A stretch of 60,030 nt of DNA from Igneacidithiobacillus sp041146875 (GTDB taxonomy: Bacteria; Pseudomonadota; Gammaproteobacteria; Acidithiobacillales; Acidithiobacillaceae): NCBI RefSeq assembly GCF_041146875.1, contig NZ_JBFRXP010000018.1, positions 1 to 60,030 of the forward strand, in the 5' to 3' direction. The notes beneath the pieces were generated by a model that worked only from the letters and a program-made list of their open reading frames with translations, was not told the DNA's origin and ran no database searches. This document shows positions 33,015-42,171 of this stretch, one piece after another; the first letter of the stretch is position 1; every line of letters starts with the position of its first letter. Position numbers and translations under genes: made by a program.

Positions 33015-34512
33015 AGAACTACTGATCAATGTCACTCCGCAGGAGATCCGCGTTGCCCTGGTAGACAACGGCGTATTGCAGGAACTGCAGGTAGAGCGTA
33101 GTGGCCATCGCGGCTTGGTCGGCAACATCTACAAGGGTATCGTGCGCCGCGTGTTACCGGGCATGCAGGCGGCCTTTATTGATGTGGGACTCGAGCGCAC
33201 GGCGTTTTTGCATGCCGCCGATATCCAGGGCGCGGAAAGCGAGGAGGAACTGCAGCAGGAAGGTGAGACAGATATCGAAACGCGTAGTATCAACCTCCAT
33301 GACCTGCGCAGTGTCTCGACCCTGCTGCATGAGGGGCAGGAAATCCTCGTGCAGGTAATCAAAGACCCCGTGGGTAGCAAGGGTGCGCGCCTATCGACAC
33401 GCATCACCCTACCGGGGCGCTATCTGGTGTATATGCCATACTCGCCGCGCATTGGCGTATCCAGCCGCATCGACTCGCCCGAGGAACGCAGCCGCCTGAA
33501 AGATCTACTGAAGGAGCTGCTCCCGGAGGAGGAGACCGGCGGTTTTATCATTCGCACCCTCGCTGAGGGCATGGGCGCCGAGGATTTTCGCAGTGATCTG
33601 CGGTTTTTGCAGCGCCTCTGGCAAAACGTGCAGGAGGATCTCCGCCAAAGTCGGGCGCCGCAACTGATTCACGAGGATCTGAATCTCGCCCTGCGTGTCA
33701 TGCGCGATGTGATGTCCGACGATATCCAACGGGTGCGTATCGACAGCCGCGAGGCCTATGAGGCGGCGCGGCAATTCTGCCGCGAGGTAATACCCGAGGT
33801 TACCGAGCGTATCGAGCATTACGCCGGTGAACGGCCCATCTTCGACCTCTACAACGTCGAGGACGAAATCGAGCACGCCCTGGAAAGCCGCGTCACGCTC
33901 AAATCCGGTGCCTACCTGATCATCGACCAAACCGAAGCGCTAACCACGGTAGACGTGAACACCGGTGCCTTCGTCGGCCGCCGCAATCAGGAAGAGACGA
34001 TCCTCAAGACCAATCTCGAAGCTGCCGCCGCCATCGCCCGGCAACTGCGTTTACGCAATATTGGCGGTATGGTGATCATCGATTTCATCGACATGGACAA
34101 CGAGGAGCATAAGCGCCGCGTGCACCGTACTCTGGAAAAGTCCCTGCAGAGCGATCGCACGCGCTGCACCATCACCCAAATCTCCGCACTAGGGTTGGTG
34201 GAAATGACGCGCAAGCGTACCCGCGAAAGCCTACGCCAGATCCTCTGTGAGCCCTGCCCATATTGCCAGGGGCGGGGATTTTTGAAGACCGCAGAAACCC
34301 TGTGTTATGAGATCCTGCGCGAAATTGTCCGCGAGACCCGCGCTTATCCCGCCGAGCGCTTTATTGTCCTTGCCTCGCCGCAGGTGGTGGATAAATTACT
34401 GGACGAAGAAAGCACCAGCCTCGCTGCCCTGGAAGAATTCATCGGCCGCCCCATCAAGGTCCAGGCGGAAAGTACCTACACCCAAGAACAGTATGATATC
34501 GTTTTTTTGTAA
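33007..34512 (+). CDS. rng: Ribonuclease G
   Basis: An endoribonuclease of the RNase E/G family that matures 16S rRNA and some mRNAs. An N-terminal S1 domain (about residues 35-125, with GNIYKGIVRRVLPGMQAAFI) is followed by the catalytic domain with TTVDVNTGAFVG and IIDFIDM, which supply the magnesium ligands, and the zinc-link cysteines in CEPCPYCQGRG. At 501 residues it lacks the long RNase E tail. The maf-rng order supports RNase G. Confidence 0.95.
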   Translation: MSEELLINVTPQEIRVALVDNGVLQELQVERSGHRGLVGNIYKGIVRRVLPGMQAAFIDVGLERTAFLHAADIQGAESEEELQQEGETDIETRSINLHDLRSVSTLLHEGQEILVQVIKDPVGSKGARLSTRITLPGRYLVYMPYSPRIGVSSRIDSPEERSRLKDLLKELLPEEETGGFIIRTLAEGMGAEDFRSDLRFLQRLWQNVQEDLRQSRAPQLIHEDLNLALRVMRDVMSDDIQRVRIDSREAYEAARQFCREVIPEVTERIEHYAGERPIFDLYNVEDEIEHALESRVTLKSGAYLIIDQTEALTTVDVNTGAFVGRRNQEETILKTNLEAAAAIARQLRLRNIGGMVIIDFIDMDNEEHKRRVHRTLEKSLQSDRTRCTITQISALGLVEMTRKRTRESLRQILCEPCPYCQGRGFLKTAETLCYEILREIVRETRAYPAERFIVLASPQVVDKLLDEESTSLAALEEFIGRPIKVQAESTYTQEQYDIVFL

Positions 34513-34601
34513 GGGCATGGTTTATGGGATTGTGTAACGAGGCATCATGTAATTGGGTAGTGAAAAAACGTGAAGCTGAAAATTCTTGAGGCCTAAGCAA
34601 T

Positions 34602-35435
34602 ATGCAAAAAAATAAAGCCGATTTATATAAGAAAAGTGTTTCAGATATATATTCCAGCCGCAGCAAAACATATGATAGCAGCGAAAATAGCGCATGGCAT
34701 GAGCTAATTTGTAAAAATCTTGTTGATCTTTCTGGAATACGTCCAGGGTCAAGGGTTCTTGATGTTGCTACCGGGACTGGAATGCTGGCATTTTACGCGG
34801 CGTCAAAAGTCGTACCAGATGGCACCGTAATTGGTATCGATATTTCTGAATATATGATTAATAAGGCAAAATCAAAAATACCCGGTCATGGAATGGGAAA
34901 TATTTGTTTTGAAGTCATGGATGGCGAAAACATTGATCATAGTTCAGGCTCGTTTGACTTCATTTTTTGCAGTTCTGCCCTTGTTCTCATGACGAACATT
35001 GTTGCCACACTAACGCACTGGAAAAAATTTCTAAATGTAGGCGGCAAGGTTTGTTTTAATGCATTTTCAGAAAATTCTTTTATTAACGGTGTTGTAGCGC
35101 AGTCGGTCCTGCGAAATTATGGTGTGAATTATGAGATGAACAACATAACAGGAACCGCAAAAAAATGCCGAACGCTTCTGGAGCTGTCCGGATTCAAAAA
35201 TATTGAGGTAAAAACAGAAAACTATGGTTGTTTCATTAGCCTGGAAGATGCAAAAAAATCTTGGATCAGCACATCATATCCAGCGCCTGGACAATTTCCC
35301 CATCCACTTGCGTGTCTAACGCAAGAACAACTTTCACAAGTTCGCCAGGATTACGAACGGGAAATGGAGACACTCCATACGAAAGATGGAATATGGAATG
35401 ACATGACAACATTTTATGCTATCGCGTCTGATTAA
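34602..35435 (+). CDS. Class I SAM-dependent methyltransferase, AT-rich
   Basis: A 277-residue methyltransferase of unknown substrate. The cofactor fold is clear: RVLDVATGTGMLAFYAA (motif I), GTVIGIDISEYMINKAK (motif II), SFDFIFCSSALVLM (motif IV region) and LNVGGKVCFNAF. Similarity in layout to UbiE-type small-molecule methyltransferases is seen, but no specific family can be named. The gene is much richer in A and T than both neighbours and uses codons accordingly, so it is probably recently acquired. It stands alone, with 89 bases upstream and a convergent comEA-like gene downstream. Confidence 0.85.
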   Translation: MQKNKADLYKKSVSDIYSSRSKTYDSSENSAWHELICKNLVDLSGIRPGSRVLDVATGTGMLAFYAASKVVPDGTVIGIDISEYMINKAKSKIPGHGMGNICFEVMDGENIDHSSGSFDFIFCSSALVLMTNIVATLTHWKKFLNVGGKVCFNAFSENSFINGVVAQSVLRNYGVNYEMNNITGTAKKCRTLLELSGFKNIEVKTENYGCFISLEDAKKSWISTSYPAPGQFPHPLACLTQEQLSQVRQDYEREMETLHTKDGIWNDMTTFYAIASD

Positions 35436-35471
35436 GGTCCGTTCCGGCTTTTCTTAACACTCTCCAGAGCC

Positions 35472-35759
35472 CTAGGGCAACTCGCTGTTACCTACCTGAA
35501 GGCGCGAGCGTAGGCGCAGGGCGATTTTTTCCCCGAGTACCGCAGCTACCCCCATGGGACCAGTGAACGGCCCGTGGGCATCGCGGTACGCGACAATGGC
35601 ATCAGCGCGCTTTTCCCCCACACCACGCAGGCAGCGCAGGGTGCTGGCATCGGCATGGTTGATGTCGATCTGCTCCGGGCAGTTTGCCGGCTTCTTGCCT
35701 CCCGCCCAGGCCGCGCCTGTTACCAGCAGGAGGAGCAGAGCAACGCCCACCCGACGCAT
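35472..35759 (-). CDS. ComEA-like helix-hairpin-helix protein
   Basis: A 95-residue exported protein with an N-terminal signal sequence (about residues 1-20) and a helix-hairpin-helix DNA-binding domain: IDINHADASTLRCLRGVGEKRADAIVAYR (in part LRCLRGVGEKRADAIVAYRD). Related proteins bind incoming DNA during transformation. A role in competence is inference; no other competence gene is in the window. It follows the HIT gene by three bases. Confidence 0.85.
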   Translation of the reverse strand: MRRVGVALLLLLVTGAAWAGGKKPANCPEQIDINHADASTLRCLRGVGEKRADAIVAYRDAHGPFTGPMGVAAVLGEKIALRLRSRLQVGNSELP

Positions 35760-35762
35760 GAA

Positions 35763-36158
35763 TCAGCCGCCCAGGGCGGCGCGGATCTGCGTTCCCATGG
35801 CGGCACGATCTTCCGCGCTGCTGTCGCGCGCCAGGGCAAAGTTCAGATCGCTGATGGCGGTCATCGGGATTAGATGCACATGGGTATGCGGAACCTCCAG
35901 GCCGGCTACCATCACCCCCACGCGCAGACAACCGGTGGCCTTTTCCAGGGCCGGCACGACGCGCTTCGCAAAGGGCAGGAGACCGGCGAGGGTCGCGTCG
36001 TCGAGGGTAAAGATATAGTCATGCTCGATCTTGGGGATGACCAGGGTGTGGCCGGGCCGGATCGGACGAATATCGAGAAAGGCCAGGTACTGGTCGTTTT
36101 CGAGGATCTTTTCGGCGGGGATCTCGCCGCGGATGATCTTGCTGAACAGTGTCGTCAT
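35763..36158 (-). CDS. HIT family protein (histidine triad)
   Basis: A cytoplasmic nucleotide-binding hydrolase of the HIT superfamily. KIIRGEIPAEKILENDQYLA begins the domain, and the triad reads HTHVHLIP. The 131 residues are normal for HinT-like phosphoramidases. It lies between the ComEA-like gene and hemL, in one minus-strand run. Confidence 0.93.
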   Translation of the reverse strand: MTTLFSKIIRGEIPAEKILENDQYLAFLDIRPIRPGHTLVIPKIEHDYIFTLDDATLAGLLPFAKRVVPALEKATGCLRVGVMVAGLEVPHTHVHLIPMTAISDLNFALARDSSAEDRAAMGTQIRAALGG

Positions 36159-36167
36159 GGGGGCTCC

Positions 36168-37445
36168 TTAGAGTTGCTTCAGCGCCTTGCGCGCAGCACT
36201 GATGGTGGTGTCGATGATACGGTCATCATGGGCGGCGGAGAGAAAGCCGGCCTCGTAGGCGCTGGGGGCAAGGTAGACGCCTTCGGCGAGGAGGGAGTGG
36301 AAGAAGCGTCCGTAGCGTTCCTTATCGGCGCCCATGACGTCCTGAAAGGTCTGCACCGGCCCGGCCGTGAAAAACAGCCCAATCATGCCCGGAACCTGGG
36401 TGATAAAGAGCGGCACGCCCGCCTCTTCGGCCACCCGCGCCAGCCCCGCACAGAGTTTTTCCGTCTGTGCCGCGAGGCGCTGATGAAAGCCCGGCACTTG
36501 CAGCAACTGCAAGGTACGCAGACCCGCGGCCATGGCTAGCGGGTTACCGGCCAGGGTGCCCGCCTGGTAGACCGGCCCGTTGGGGGCCAGGTGCTCCATA
36601 AGCTCGCGACTGCCACCAACGGCGCCCACTGGCAAGCCTCCACCAATGATCTTGCCCAGGGTAGTAATGTCTGGACGGATGCCGTAGATCTCCTGGGCGC
36701 CACCCGGGGCGACGCGGAAGCCGGTCATCACTTCATCGAGAATCAACAGGCTGCCGTGGGCATCGCAGAGGCTGCGCAGGCCATCCAGAAAGCCCGGCAG
36801 TGGCGGCACACAGCCCATGTTCCCGGCAATGGGCTCGACAATGATCGCCGCGATCTTGTCGCCCTGCTCCGCCATCGCTGCCGCGACGGCATCAAGCTCG
36901 TTGTAGGGCAAGACCAGGGTCTCGCGGGTTAGCTCCACCGGCACCCCGGCGCTCGACGGCTGCCCCAGGGTGAGAGCGCCAGAGCCGGCTTTCACCAGCA
37001 GACTGTCGCTGTGGCCGTGGTAGTTACCTTCAAATTTGATGATGCGCTCCCGCCCAGTATAGCCGCGTGCCAGACGAATGGCGGTCATCACCGCCTCGGT
37101 GCCGCTACAGGTCATGCGCAGCATCTCCATATTGGGCATCAGGGCACAGACAGTTTCCGCCAGTTCCAATTCGATGGCGGTAGGCGCACCAAAACTCAGG
37201 CCCTTTTGCATCTCTGCAGCCACCGCGGCGAGGATTTCCGGATGGGCGTGACCGTGGATCATCGGCCCCCAAGAACCCACATAATCGATATAGCGGCGCC
37301 CTTCGACATCCCAGAGGTAGGGGCCTTCGGCGCGGGCGATGAAGAGAGGGTCACCACCCACACCGCGAAACGCGCGTACCGGCGAATTGACCCCGCCAGG
37401 AATGCGGCGCTGGGAAGCGGCAAAGAGCTCGGCGTTACTGGTCAT
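36168..37445 (-). CDS. hemL: Glutamate-1-semialdehyde 2,1-aminomutase
   Basis: A PLP enzyme producing 5-aminolevulinate for haem synthesis by the C5 pathway. RRIPGGVNSPVRAFRGVGGD is at the N-terminus, LILDEVMTGFRV gives the cofactor aspartate, and TLGKIIGGGLPVGAVGG holds the catalytic lysine. The 425 residues are typical. Its ATG overlaps the thiE stop by four bases. Confidence 0.96.
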   Translation of the reverse strand: MTSNAELFAASQRRIPGGVNSPVRAFRGVGGDPLFIARAEGPYLWDVEGRRYIDYVGSWGPMIHGHAHPEILAAVAAEMQKGLSFGAPTAIELELAETVCALMPNMEMLRMTCSGTEAVMTAIRLARGYTGRERIIKFEGNYHGHSDSLLVKAGSGALTLGQPSSAGVPVELTRETLVLPYNELDAVAAAMAEQGDKIAAIIVEPIAGNMGCVPPLPGFLDGLRSLCDAHGSLLILDEVMTGFRVAPGGAQEIYGIRPDITTLGKIIGGGLPVGAVGGSRELMEHLAPNGPVYQAGTLAGNPLAMAAGLRTLQLLQVPGFHQRLAAQTEKLCAGLARVAEEAGVPLFITQVPGMIGLFFTAGPVQTFQDVMGADKERYGRFFHSLLAEGVYLAPSAYEAGFLSAAHDDRIIDTTISAARKALKQL

Positions 37446-38092
37446 GGTGTCTCCTCTATCTGGCGACGAAAGGGCGCTTGCAGGCGCTGGGTGGCGGCAG
37501 CGACATCCGCTGCCCCGAAGAGGGCGGAAATTACCGCCGCGGCATCGGCGCCCGCCGCAGCGACGTCCGCGACATTATCCTGTGTGATGCCGCCAATGGC
37601 TACCAGCGGCAGCTCCAGGGGGCGCGCGGCAGTAAAGAGGGAAAGCGCCGCGTGCCGCGCCTGCGGCTTGGTCGGCGAGGGGTAGACGGCACCAAAGGCC
37701 AGATAATCGGCGCCAGCGGCCGCCAGCCGGTCGGCACGCGCCAGATCGTTGTAGCAGGACACGCCGATGAGCACATCCGGCCCGAGAATGGCACGCAGAT
37801 CGGCGATGCCAGCATCTTCTTCTCCTACATGGATCGCCTTCGCGCCGATCCGGTGGGTAAGATCGGGGTCGTCATTGATCACCAGCAACGCATCATAGTG
37901 CTCACAGAGCGCCAGGAGCGCCGCGGCCTCACGCTGGCGGCGGGCGTCATCCGGGCCTTTGTCGCGGTACTGGAGCAGGCGCAGGCCGGCGCGCAGAGCC
38001 ACCTCGGCCTTTTCCAGTAATGCCGGACCAAGCATCAATCCGCTGTCCGTAATACCGTAAAGGCCATGAATACGCTCGCGCTGGCGGGTCAT
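37442..38092 (-). CDS. thiE: Thiamine-phosphate synthase
   Basis: Joins the pyrimidine and thiazole halves of thiamine. The TIM-barrel motifs LYGITD, LQYRDKG, INDDPDLTHRIGAKAIHVGE and LAFGAVYPSPTKP are present. The ATG at 38092 overlaps the thiD stop as ATGA; a longer upstream frame covers thiD and is not homologous. It has 216 residues. No TPP riboswitch is seen upstream of thiD. Confidence 0.95.
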   Translation of the reverse strand: MTRQRERIHGLYGITDSGLMLGPALLEKAEVALRAGLRLLQYRDKGPDDARRQREAAALLALCEHYDALLVINDDPDLTHRIGAKAIHVGEEDAGIADLRAILGPDVLIGVSCYNDLARADRLAAAGADYLAFGAVYPSPTKPQARHAALSLFTAARPLELPLVAIGGITQDNVADVAAAGADAAAVISALFGAADVAAATQRLQAPFRRQIEETP

Positions 38093-38874
38093 GGGCGCAC
38101 CTGCAAGCGATCGGGAAAAGACTGCCCATGCCCCAGCTGATAGGCGTGCTCGACCGCCGTATGAGTAAAGGCAAGGGCTGCCGCCACAGCGTCCGGCAAC
38201 GGCTTGGCACAGGCGAGACCGGCGGCGATGGCGGTAGAGAGGGTACAACCGGTGCCATGATAGCTACCCGGCAGACGTGCTTGCGGGTAGCGCGCGTGCA
38301 ACGTCCCGCGCTGATAAAGGCGATTATCGAGTTGTGCAGCACTACCGTGTCCATCGCTGATCAAGAGCCAATCGCCGGGCCAGTTGCTGGCCGCGATATC
38401 CGCACTGTCCGCCCCAGTTAGCTGCAAGGCCTCGGGGAGATTGGGGGTGGCAATGTGGGCAAGGGGCAGAAGTTCATCGCGCACAAACGCATAGAGCGCG
38501 TCGCCCGCCAGCTCTTGGCCACCGCCCGCTCGCCAGATCGGGTCGAGCACCAGCGGCAGATGGCGATGGGCTAGGAGAAACTCGCGCAGCATCTGTGCCA
38601 TTGGCAACGAGCCGATCAGGCCGATCTTGATGGCAGCAATGGGAAAATCTGCAAGCAGAACGTCTATCTGTGTGCGGGTGTCGGCGGCATCGAGTACCTG
38701 CACGCGCTGCACGCCGCGCGAGTCCTGCACCGTCCAGGCGGTAAGCGCGGTGCAGACGTGCACTCCGAGTGCGGCGCCGGTCAGGAGATCCGCCTGCAGC
38801 CCCGCCCCAGAGCTAGGATCGGCACCGGCGATGCTGAGGACTATGGGACGCGATGAGGGAGTTGGGTTGGACAT
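38089..38874 (-). CDS. thiD: Hydroxymethylpyrimidine/phosphomethylpyrimidine kinase
   Basis: Phosphorylates HMP and HMP-phosphate for thiamine synthesis. The ribokinase-like fold shows LSIAGADPSSGAGLQADL at the N-terminus and GTGCTLSTAIAAGLA near the end, the catalytic/ATP motif. The usual HVMTKGGH-like segment is reduced to LLISDGHGSA, a mild deviation. It has 261 residues. It is the first gene of the run thiD-thiE-hemL-HIT-comEA. Confidence 0.93.
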   Translation of the reverse strand: MSNPTPSSRPIVLSIAGADPSSGAGLQADLLTGAALGVHVCTALTAWTVQDSRGVQRVQVLDAADTRTQIDVLLADFPIAAIKIGLIGSLPMAQMLREFLLAHRHLPLVLDPIWRAGGGQELAGDALYAFVRDELLPLAHIATPNLPEALQLTGADSADIAASNWPGDWLLISDGHGSAAQLDNRLYQRGTLHARYPQARLPGSYHGTGCTLSTAIAAGLACAKPLPDAVAAALAFTHTAVEHAYQLGHGQSFPDRLQVRP

Positions 38875-38935
38875 AAATCTCGGCAGGATATTTGCTTGCA
38901 ATCGGAGGTGAAAAACAAAAAGGGAGGTTTTCACT

Positions 38936-39667
38936 ATGCGGCAATTGCCGGAGCTGAGTATAGCAGAAAAATTGGTCCACACTGGCTTCATTTTCCTGGT
39001 CGGTTTGGGACTGTTGGTGGCCGAGGCTTACGTCTACGTCACCGTCGGCGGCAAGAACGGGCTCACGGTACAGGCGGTGACCCAGCATTACTATGGCAAC
39101 CGCAGTTCTTCCACCATACAAGCGGCATTGCCGCGGATGATGGGCTTTGCCGGGATGCCGGCCAGCGAGCAGCCAAAGATGACCGAAGCGGTGAACCATT
39201 GGATTGCCAATGGCGAAAGCAAACAGGAATATGCGAGCAGTATCCAGCCGCTGATCGCTGGCAACTGTCTGAAATGTCACAGCGTTGCCATGACCAAGGT
39301 GCTGCACAATCCACCCCTGGCAAGCTATGACGACGTCAAGAAAGTTGCCCAGGTCGATACCGGCATGAGCGTCAACACCATGCTCCTCAATGGCATGATC
39401 CATCTAACCATGCTTGGGGTAATCTTCTGGATTGCCGGCTGGATCTTCAGCAAGGCACGCTTTCCGGCGGCACCCAAATATGTGCTCATCATTCTGCCCT
39501 TCATCGCCATGACCGTCGATTTCGCCGGCTGGTTCCTCACCCATCAAAACCCCGCTTTCGTCTGGTTGGTATTGATTGGTGGTGCCCTATCCTGCCCCGT
39601 CGCGCTTCTGGAAATGTTCCTGAGCCTGATCCAGCTCTGGGTACTCAAGCCACGACTTGCTGCTTGA
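38936..39667 (+). CDS. Membrane protein with a single c-type haem motif
   Basis: A 243-residue membrane protein with about four hydrophobic segments: one near the N-terminus (residues about 14-36) and three in the C-terminal 100 residues. Between them lies a soluble, probably periplasmic region with one haem-binding motif, CLKCH (residues about 111-115). This makes it a membrane-anchored cytochrome c-like protein, plausible in respiratory electron transfer. I cannot assign it to a named complex. GGGAGG precedes the ATG. It diverges from thiD and is followed by a terminator at 39690. Confidence 0.75.
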   Translation: MRQLPELSIAEKLVHTGFIFLVGLGLLVAEAYVYVTVGGKNGLTVQAVTQHYYGNRSSSTIQAALPRMMGFAGMPASEQPKMTEAVNHWIANGESKQEYASSIQPLIAGNCLKCHSVAMTKVLHNPPLASYDDVKKVAQVDTGMSVNTMLLNGMIHLTMLGVIFWIAGWIFSKARFPAAPKYVLIILPFIAMTVDFAGWFLTHQNPAFVWLVLIGGALSCPVALLEMFLSLIQLWVLKPRLAA

Positions 39668-39689
39668 GAAGGGAACCGGACACCACACA

Positions 39690-39712
39690 CGCCCCCACTT
39701 GGGGGCGTTTTC
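39690..39712 (+). terminator. Rho-independent terminator after the cytochrome-like gene
   Basis: CGCCCCC (39690-39696) and GGGGGCG (39701-39707) form a 7-bp stem with loop ACTT, followed by TTTTC. It lies 22 bases after the stop codon and isolates the origin region from upstream transcription. Confidence 0.8.
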
Positions 39713-39713
39713 T

Positions 39714-39895
39714 TGTGGATAACTTTGTGGATGAAATCGGTATAGGGGTTCTGTCAATGATGATTTTTTGACGACGACCCCAATGGTAATCAGTTTTTCA
39801 TAAATTAACTGCTATAAACCAACGCGTTATAAGATATCCCGCAGAAGCATCTGGAAGAATGTCGCGCAAACTCTCCATCACTGGGTTGTGGAAAA
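39714..39895. other. DnaA-box-containing region left of dnaA
   Basis: This AT-rich 182-base gap contains a perfect DnaA box on the minus strand (TGTGGATAA, 39714-39722) and two one-mismatch boxes (39726-39734 and 39887-39895). It may be an auxiliary part of the origin or an additional DnaA-titrating site; the SDR gene separates it from dnaA. Confidence 0.55.
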
Positions 39896-40693
39896 CTAAT
39901 CAACGCGACGCGGCTTGGATGCCAGATGGCGTGGCCAAAGGCGTTCATAGACGCCACTGGGCAAGATGCGCAACAGCAAACTCAGCCAGCGCATCTGCCA
40001 CGGCAGCACGAGAAAACGCCGGCCGCGATCGATGCCGCGCTGCATCTGCCGTGCCGCCCGCGCCACGGGCATAAGCCAGGGCATTGGATACGGGTTATCC
40101 GCCGTCATTGGCGTAGCGATGAGACCTGGGGCAATACAAGTGACGCCAATCTGCCGCGCACGGAGATCCAGGCGCAGGCTTTCCAGATATACGGCTACCG
40201 CGGCCTTGGAAGCGGCATAGGCTGCAGCGCCGGGCAAACCGCGAAACCCCGCCACACTGCCAATGCCCACCACCTGCGCCCGCGCTGGAAGATAGGGCAA
40301 AAATGCGTTGATGCTGTAGTGCATGCCGAGAAGGTTGGTAGTAATGACCTCAGCAAATACCGCGCAATCTTCCACCAGCTCAGCCGAACTACCGATACTG
40401 ACTCCGGCATTGGCAACAAGAAGCGCGACCGGGCCGCGCCGCTTTGCAAAATCGGCGGCTATCCGCTGCAAGGCTTCGGCATCGCGCACGTCGACCGCCG
40501 CCAGTTCTACCTCCGCCCCCGCCTGGCGTAGCTCGACTGCTACTTGCTCAAGCGGAGTTTGGCGTCGACCGAGGAGCAAAAACAACTGCCCCGGTTGGGC
40601 GTAGCAGCGCGCCAGCGCCGCGCCAATACCGCTCCCCGCACCCGTAATGACGATTGCTCCGGGGGGTCGCACAGGTAGCGAAAAAAAGTTCAC
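39896..40693 (-). CDS. SDR family oxidoreductase
   Basis: A 265-residue short-chain dehydrogenase/reductase of unknown substrate. The cofactor motif ITGAGSGIGAALARCYA, the NAG motif LVANAGVSI and the catalytic YAASK are all present, with the upstream serine in GIGSVAG. It lies between two DnaA-box regions, reads toward the left one, and diverges from dnaA. Confidence 0.9.
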   Translation of the reverse strand: MNFFSLPVRPPGAIVITGAGSGIGAALARCYAQPGQLFLLLGRRQTPLEQVAVELRQAGAEVELAAVDVRDAEALQRIAADFAKRRGPVALLVANAGVSIGSSAELVEDCAVFAEVITTNLLGMHYSINAFLPYLPARAQVVGIGSVAGFRGLPGAAAYAASKAAVAVYLESLRLDLRARQIGVTCIAPGLIATPMTADNPYPMPWLMPVARAARQMQRGIDRGRRFLVLPWQMRWLSLLLRILPSGVYERLWPRHLASKPRRVD

Positions 40694-40753
40694 GAAACAA
40701 TCTCCTAAGGATGACAGGGAAGGGCTTCACTGGCGAGAAAAAGGGGCTTGGCG

Positions 40754-40759
40754 TATACT
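40754..40759 (+). promoter_or_regulatory. Possible -10 element of dnaA
   Basis: TATACT lies 78 bases before the dnaA start. The best -35 at correct spacing (TGGCGA, 40731-40736) is poor, so this is tentative. Confidence 0.3.
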
Positions 40760-40836
40760 CGTGCAGTGATGTTGAAGGGTAGCGTAGCGCGCTGCGCGCT
40801 GCGCGGAAATGTACAAGCATCCGTGACAAGGACCCC

Positions 40837-42171
40837 ATGAGTAACGAAACAGCAAGCCAGGACGGAGCCGCGCTGTGGAGCGCCCTGAGCGTCCGCATGG
40901 AAATGTTGGTGTCCGCGCAACAGTACAACACCTGGCTGCGACCCTTGCAGGCCGAGTTACACGCCGAGGAGCTGCTGCTCCTCGCGCCCAATAGTTTCGT
41001 GCGCGATCGTGTGCAAAACCATTACCGCGAACTGCTGGAAAAAGAACTGGGCGAAATCCTTCCGGGTTTGTTCCTGCGCATCGCCCTCCACGAGGCGCCC
41101 GCTCCGGTTGGCAAAGAAAAACCCGTAGCAGTACCAGAACGCCGCCTCAACGGCCATCACCTCAACACTGGCTTTACCTTTCAGGCCTATGTCGAGGGCA
41201 AGTCGAACCAACTCGCCGTGGCTGCGGCGCGGCAGGTGGCGGAACATCCAGGAAAGTCCTATAACCCTCTCTACATCTATGGCGGGGTGGGACTTGGCAA
41301 AACCCATCTCATGCATGCCGTCGGCAACGAAATCCTGCGTAGCAAGCCACAAGCGAAGATCCTCTACATCAGCTCTGAGGGCTTCGTTATGGATATGGTG
41401 CGCGCCCTGCAACACAACAGCACCGCCGAATTCAAACAGCGTTATCGCAAGCTTGACGCACTGCTCATCGACGACATCCAGTTCTTTGCCAACAAGGACC
41501 GCACGCAGGAGGAGTTCTTTCATACCTTCAATGCCCTTTTCGACGGCGGTCGGCAGATCATCATCACCTGCGATCGCTATCCAAAGGAGGTCGAGGGCCT
41601 GGAGGAACGCCTAAAATCCCGTTTTGGCTGGGGCCTGACGGTGGCCATCGAACCTCATGATCTGGAAACGCGGATGGCTATCGTATTGTGCAAGGCGGAA
41701 GAGGCAGGGATCAATCTACCCCACGAAGTCGCCTTCTTCATTGCTGAGAAGATTCGCTCGCATGTGCGCGAACTGGAAGGCGCACTGCGCCGCGTCATTG
41801 CCCACGTCAATTTCACGCGTAAGCCCTACACGGTCGAGACTGCACGCGCGGCCCTGCGCGACCTGATCGATGTCCAGAAGCGCATGATCAGCTTGGACAA
41901 TATCCAAAAGGTGGTGGCTGAGTATTTCCACATTCGCGGCTCGGAAATGCAGTCCAAACGCCGCAGCCGCAACATCGCACGACCGCGGCAAATCGCTATG
42001 GCCCTAACCAAGGAACTCACCTCGTATAGCCTGCCAGAGATTGGCGAGGCCTTTGGCGGCCGTGACCATACCACAGTCTTGCATGCCTGCCGGCAGATCG
42101 AAAAACTGCGGCAAAGCGACTCCCAGGTCGCCGAGGATTACAACAACATCCTGCGGGTACTGGGCGGATGA
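40837..42171 (+). CDS. dnaA: Chromosomal replication initiator protein DnaA
   Basis: Binds DnaA boxes and opens the origin. Domain I occupies about residues 1-85, a linker about 86-105, and the AAA+ domain begins NTGFTFQAYVEGKSN, with Walker A GGVGLGKTH and Walker B LLIDDIQF. The DNA-binding domain ends with GRDHTTVLHACRQIEKL. The 444 residues are normal. dnaN, recF and gyrB follow in canonical order. Confidence 0.98.
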   Translation: MSNETASQDGAALWSALSVRMEMLVSAQQYNTWLRPLQAELHAEELLLLAPNSFVRDRVQNHYRELLEKELGEILPGLFLRIALHEAPAPVGKEKPVAVPERRLNGHHLNTGFTFQAYVEGKSNQLAVAAARQVAEHPGKSYNPLYIYGGVGLGKTHLMHAVGNEILRSKPQAKILYISSEGFVMDMVRALQHNSTAEFKQRYRKLDALLIDDIQFFANKDRTQEEFFHTFNALFDGGRQIIITCDRYPKEVEGLEERLKSRFGWGLTVAIEPHDLETRMAIVLCKAEEAGINLPHEVAFFIAEKIRSHVRELEGALRRVIAHVNFTRKPYTVETARAALRDLIDVQKRMISLDNIQKVVAEYFHIRGSEMQSKRRSRNIARPRQIAMALTKELTSYSLPEIGEAFGGRDHTTVLHACRQIEKLRQSDSQVAEDYNNILRVLGG

